Shown here: positions 60,131 through 64,000 of the stretch, piece after piece
Numbering within the stretch: position 1 is the first letter of the stretch
Layout of the letters: each line of letters starts with the position of its first letter
Source: Acheta domesticus
Lineage: Eukaryota; Arthropoda; Insecta; Orthoptera; Gryllidae
Assembly: GCA_031308135.1 (NCBI GenBank)
Contig: JAHLJT010004567.1
Location: 132,035,060 to 132,099,059 of the forward strand
Direction of reading: 5' to 3'
DNA: 64,000 nt
Notes under the pieces: model-generated
The model's input: the letters and a program-made list of their open reading frames with translations, nothing else
The model's database searches: none
Told to the model about the DNA's origin: nothing
Made by a program: the position numbers and the translations under genes

Positions 60131-62057
60131 CTTTCATTCCTCCTTTCCCGCTTCATTCCATCCTCTTTACAATCATTTTCCTCTTTACTGTATCCGTTGG
60201 ACTCTCGTTGATTTGACGTGCGATAATTCGAGTAACAGAATAATCTGCAGAAATATGTAAAACTCTTGACATTCGTATTTCAAATTATGCTAATTTTATA
60301 ACTAAATAAAATATGTACAAATTATATTTGAATTAGTCATTTGAGAAACACCGCATCTCCATTTTTTTTTCAAAATTGAGTTATACATCCAGATTTACTG
60401 GTTAGGGATAACCTCATCTATTCAACGTAAAATATCTCATCTCCAATGGAAGTAGTGAGTCGCGGTACTGGCGCAGAGCAGTAATAAGCAGTTGCATGAA
60501 GTAATATACAGAACTAATGCTTCATTCAACAGTAGTTCCGGACAAATTTCAAATGAAACCTGTGGAAAGTGAAAAGGTGAAGGATTTTTAATCATGGTGG
60601 CCATAGTACTATAAAAAGAATGTTGTGTCGACTGAGAATCAAGCAAGAAGAATTTCATGAGAAAACAAACAAAAATTCAACATTTCGAGTTTCATGGAGC
60701 TCACATATTCTAACAACATATGGGTGAAGTTAAACATTTCATCTATGGACTAACTGAACACAGTTTTGACTTGAAAAAATCAGTTGCCGGTACTCCTTAA
60801 CTTCCTTAAGCTTGTGCTTTCCCACAGCATTGTGTACCAATAAACATTAAAAAGTCAGTGTTCTCAGAAAACTAAAAGACTATATTACTGAAGATATAGT
60901 TGATACGTTTTACTCAAAAATGTATGTCTGGCCAGCTGTCGACAAGGATGAAAATGAAAAAATGCTGTGAAAAATTTGTGAAATTAATACCATAATATTA
61001 TCAGTAATGTTGTAACATTATGTTTTCATTAAAGGCATATCAAATATTTCTTACAATAAATTGGTATTTCCTTCTTATATTATTTCTTACCATGATTTTG
61101 TGCGTATCAATTCCATATTACATCAGTCATTTAAGAAAAAACACATCTCCAATAAACGTTTTAGTAGACTTCATCACATCGAACTGTGTGAATACATTTG
61201 TTTCTCTTTAAACAAGGAGACGAATCCAAAATGCATGTATTAAAATACCAAAAATGTGAAAAAGTCGTATATTAATGTCTTAAGACAGTTTTTTTTTTCA
61301 GTTTACTGAAAATATACTTTTCTGGAGATGTGATGTTTCTGAAATGACTGATTCATTTATTCAATTCAAAGCCAAATTTTCAAACCAACAGGGATTGCAT
61401 ATTGAGCGCGTTTCTCGGAGTCTGTTTTCTTAATCCGCAACATTCTATCCTCTTGGAATCTTTTTTGACTGGTGAAGGGGGCCTTATTGATTGGACACCC
61501 GAAAATATTCAAGCTATTCAATAATTCCAAGACTAAATATTTTTTAAAGTATATTACTTATTATGATGCCAGAACACCGTAAGACCGTATCTAAAATTTA
61601 GAAAAGGTTTGAAAAAATAAGTGATTATGAAGATATGATATCATAAGAGAGCGTTGTCAGAATGAAAGGCGCGGTAAACTGCATAATACATCTCTACCTA
61701 CCAAGAAATTTGCTGGGCCTTCAATGGAATCCTATCAATCATACCAAATCGTTTTTCCTTAACGTATTATGAGTTGTGAAACATAAATTCCCGAAACTCT
61801 TTGTATTTCCTTATATATTCCACGCCATTATTTAAGAGTTAACTCGTTTGGCTTCCCCCCCCTCGTATCCGCCTGATTCTTGCACATCTGAATAACGTAA
61901 TCCAGGAAAAAGCGTTCACTGCCAACCCTTATTAAAAACTCTCCACCCTTGCGTGCTGTCTAGAGATGGACGGGGGAACGGTGGCGGAGCGCGTTTTGTG
62001 GTCGCAGTCAAACTTTTATTGAAAGTCAAGCAGTGCCGCAGAACACGGCCACAGGAG
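60131..62057. other. AT-rich intergenic sequence, no gene recognised
   Basis: Short open frames only, with no motifs, arrays or transposon ends seen. Confidence 0.5.
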
Positions 62058-62562
62058 ATGGATTGATTGTTAGTAATACCGGGAGCGTCAATTACAAGGG
62101 TAATTAGCCCCGTAAGTGTAGTGTATGTTTTGCTCGGTTGGCGGTGGTCTTCCCCCACTGGATGGCGAGATCAGGCACCGACCTCCCGTCGGCTAACGAG
62201 GTTTTCCCCAACCAGGTATCTCCAACCAGCTTGGCACCACCCCAGCCGGGACAAGTTCTAAGCTCCCGACGGGTCTCCTGGCATGTGTGGTAGCGCATTG
62301 CTTGTTTGTGTGTGTAGGGGGGAAAGGACAGGACAAGGGAAAGATCACGAGAGGTCCGTGGCCCGTTTGTTAGGGTATTGCCCCGGCATTCGCCTGGTGT
62401 TGATCGAAGAAACCACGGAAAACTACCGATCAGAGTAGCCGGCCGCTAGAATTCTCCTTCAGACAGCGACTGAATTCGACCTAGCAGACAACCTAATGTC
62501 GGAAATTCTGCCACCGTCAGGACTCGAACCTAGGATCCCGGTCAGAGGCACTGCAGTGACAT
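62058..62562 (-). mobile_element. 500-bp SINE-like element, copy D, best tRNA-like head
   Basis: Read on the minus strand, the 5' end has CACTGCAGTGCCTCTGACC and then CCTAGGTTCGAGTCCTGACG. The latter contains GGTTCGAGTCC, an exact RNA polymerase III B-box. Further along come GAATTCTAGCGGCCGGC, GGCGAATGCCGGGGCAATAC and CCCGGCTGGGG blocks, ending near TTGACGCTCCCGGTA. An A box was not evident. The length, about 500 bp, is long for a SINE. Confidence 0.75.
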
Positions 62563-62725
62563 CAGTTGATGCTTTGAAACCATTTATCCCGATGCCACAT
62601 AAGAACCGTTCCGGTATTTAGAATTGACAATAAGAGTCTGACTGCAGGACAGAAAGATGACAATACAAAAAACCCTGCTTTGATATGGTTTTTAGAAAAT
62701 AGTTGGAACTTTCATCAGAAAAGAC

Positions 62726-62726
<1 letters not shown>

Positions 62727-62768
<42 letters not shown>
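62727..62768. repeat. (ATA)14 microsatellite
   Basis: Fourteen uninterrupted ATA triplets. The frame continues from them into the retrotransposon ORF, so the run of isoleucines is not part of the ancestral protein. It marks the left border of the non-LTR fragment. Confidence 0.95.
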
Positions 62769-62774
<6 letters not shown>

Positions 62775-63474
62775 GCGGTTCTCAAAATTTCCCAAGATGA
62801 TAAATGCCGCATTTGCCAGGAGCAAGTAGAAACCATTGATCATATTGTCTCAGCTTGTCCAATCCTAGCAAAGACAGAATACCTGAAAAGACATGACAGG
62901 GTGTGTAGCTACCTCCACTGGCAGATCTGTACCGCCCTCAAAGTTCCAAACACATGCCTCAAGTGGTACGAACACTCACCAAAACCGGTGACGTCTGTTG
63001 GATTGTGTACGATATTGTACGACCAACAAATTCAAACTGATCGCACGATAGCGGCAAACAAACCGGATATAGTTATCCGAGATTTGGCGAAAAAATCGTG
63101 TTTACTTGTCGATGTTGCTGTACCTTGCGATCAAAACGTCGTTACCAAGGAGGCAGAGAAACGTCTTAAATACAAGAGTTTGGAAATCGAGATCAGCCGA
63201 ATGTGGGGCGTAAAGGCACAGGTCGTCCCGATAGTTATCGGAGCTCTGGGATTTGTTCCGCAAAATTTGAGTAAGAACTTGTCTAAACTCCCAGGTAATT
63301 CAAAAGACTGGGAAGTGCAAGAAATTGCTTTATTTGGAACAGCCCACATTTTGCGTAAAGTATTGTAGAGGCACTGATAGTGACCGGATCTGCTCCTTAG
63401 GTAGCTGGTTGCAACCTGGAGTAGATCTTATATTCAGCCGACTCAAAACATCTTTAGTCGTGATGTAATGGGAA
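62769..63474 (+). mobile_element. 5'-truncated non-LTR retrotransposon, R4/Dong-like
   Basis: The frame to the TAG at 63366-63368 encodes about 200 residues typical of the C-terminus of non-LTR elements with a restriction-like endonuclease. First comes a zinc finger, C-x2-C-x7-H-x4-C (CRICQEQ, HIVSAC) from about 62805. Then come YLKRHDRV and a WYEHSPKP segment. Then the endonuclease signature PD-x14-D, with PD at 63063-63068 and D at 63111, is followed by a K/Y-rich EAEKRLKYKSLEIEI segment. The end (GTAHILRKVL) is typical of the family. RT and N-terminus are missing. About 105 bp of 3' UTR lead into an (AAT)n tail. It lies between TAA-type tracts, the target known for Dong. Confidence 0.8.
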
Positions 63475-63512
63475 AATAATAATAATAATAACAATAATAA
63501 TAATATAAACAA
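63475..63512. repeat. (AAT)n tract at 3' end of the non-LTR element
   Basis: A run of AAT triplets interrupted once by AAC. It is either the element's tail or the right part of the original (TAA)n target; the sequence alone does not separate the two. Confidence 0.9.
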
Positions 63513-64000
63513 TCATAATAATAGTGATAAAATATTCAAGAATGAAAGAGGGATGTTTGCAATAGACAGAAAAAATAAGCAAATATTATACTGCACACAG
63601 TGCAAAGCAACCTTCTTATGAAAGAAAAAAAAGGAAAACTTCCTATTGTGATTTGATATTAGCAGTATTTTTTACAGCATAATATTCTACTAACTGGAAT
63701 TCGTAGAGCTCAATTTCATTTATGAAAAATAATGCTAATATTGCCTTTGCTTCAACTACAATTTACACTACATCAGTATTCCACTGCTTGTGACAAGTTA
63801 CCTCCACCGCGCGGGTGCAGGGCCAACCTCTAGCGAGCGTCGTAAATCCAGATAACGCCGCGCGCGTAATTGCATGTTCCGAGCGAAGTGGGCACGCGCC
63901 ACGCCGGAGCCAAGTTGGCCGGGGCGAGGCGAGAAGCAAGGAAGAGTGGGAGGGAGGGGTGGACTTAGCGAGGTAAATCGGGGCGAGGAGGAGAGGGATG
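63513..64000. other. intergenic end of window, turning CpG-rich
   Basis: AT-rich to about 63790, then GC- and CpG-rich to the window edge. No gene was recognised. Confidence 0.45.

Noticed and set aside
59159..60260. Pro/Ser/Leu-rich frames up to 198 codons on both strands
   Set aside because: GC-skewed DNA opens several frames at once, with no motif, splice pattern or consistent coding strand.

Overview
This window is intergenic, repeat-rich DNA from a large animal genome, most likely an arthropod and plausibly an insect. The organism call is inference. It rests on AT-rich non-coding sequence broken by CpG-rich patches, a Ty1/copia element, a Gypsy-type element, an R4/Dong-like non-LTR retrotransposon in a (TAA)n tract, hAT-type MITEs, and the absence of any bacterial-style gene organisation. 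I found no intact host protein-coding gene, rRNA gene, functional tRNA or CRISPR array. Most open frames here are low-complexity artefacts or antisense shadows of repeats. All alignments and identity statements below were made by eye. The sequence comprises three contigs joined by two gaps of exactly 1000 N each: contig A 1-35317, contig B 36318-55392, contig C 56393-64000. Equal gap sizes suggest placeholders of unknown true length. Contig A holds, in order: a 131-bp tandem repeat (1071-1335); a 1.1-kb element with long terminal inverted repeats (1385-2485); a complete but frame-broken Ty1/copia element (2601-7230) with 221-222 bp LTRs and a GATTT target-site duplication; MITE candidates at 7879 and 11470; a rearranged fragment of the splicing-factor gene ZMAT2 (Snu23 family) at 13969-14466; several satellites and minisatellites (15885-16552, 16868-17406, 18725-19125, 22280-22490); one arm of a large inverted repeat (23217-29852); and a Gypsy-type element (from 29853) that runs into the first gap. 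Contig B holds, in order: unique sequence; copies of a 500-bp tRNA-headed SINE-like family; a 27-bp minisatellite; a 132-bp hairpin; a hAT-type MITE (43036-43283); and the second arm of the inverted repeat (48739-55392), which ends exactly at the second gap. Contig C is mostly unique sequence with another SINE-like copy and the C-terminal end of an R4/Dong-like element (62769-63474). The best candidates for a second look are four. First, the 6.6-kb inverted repeat has its arms on different contigs. The right arm stops at a gap, and the homology breaks exactly where the Gypsy LTR begins. This is what a misplaced, reversed alternative-haplotype contig carrying the empty pre-insertion site would look like. 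Second, the ZMAT2 fragment has the C-terminal part of the protein joined directly in front of the N-terminal part, between 141-bp direct repeats. Third, the Gypsy leader carries a 63-bp tandem array in which every unit repeats a primer-binding-site-like motif. Fourth, the non-LTR element lies between (TAA)n tracts, the target preference known for Dong. Lesions in both LTR elements look mostly like single-base indels, so part of the apparent decay may be residual assembly error.
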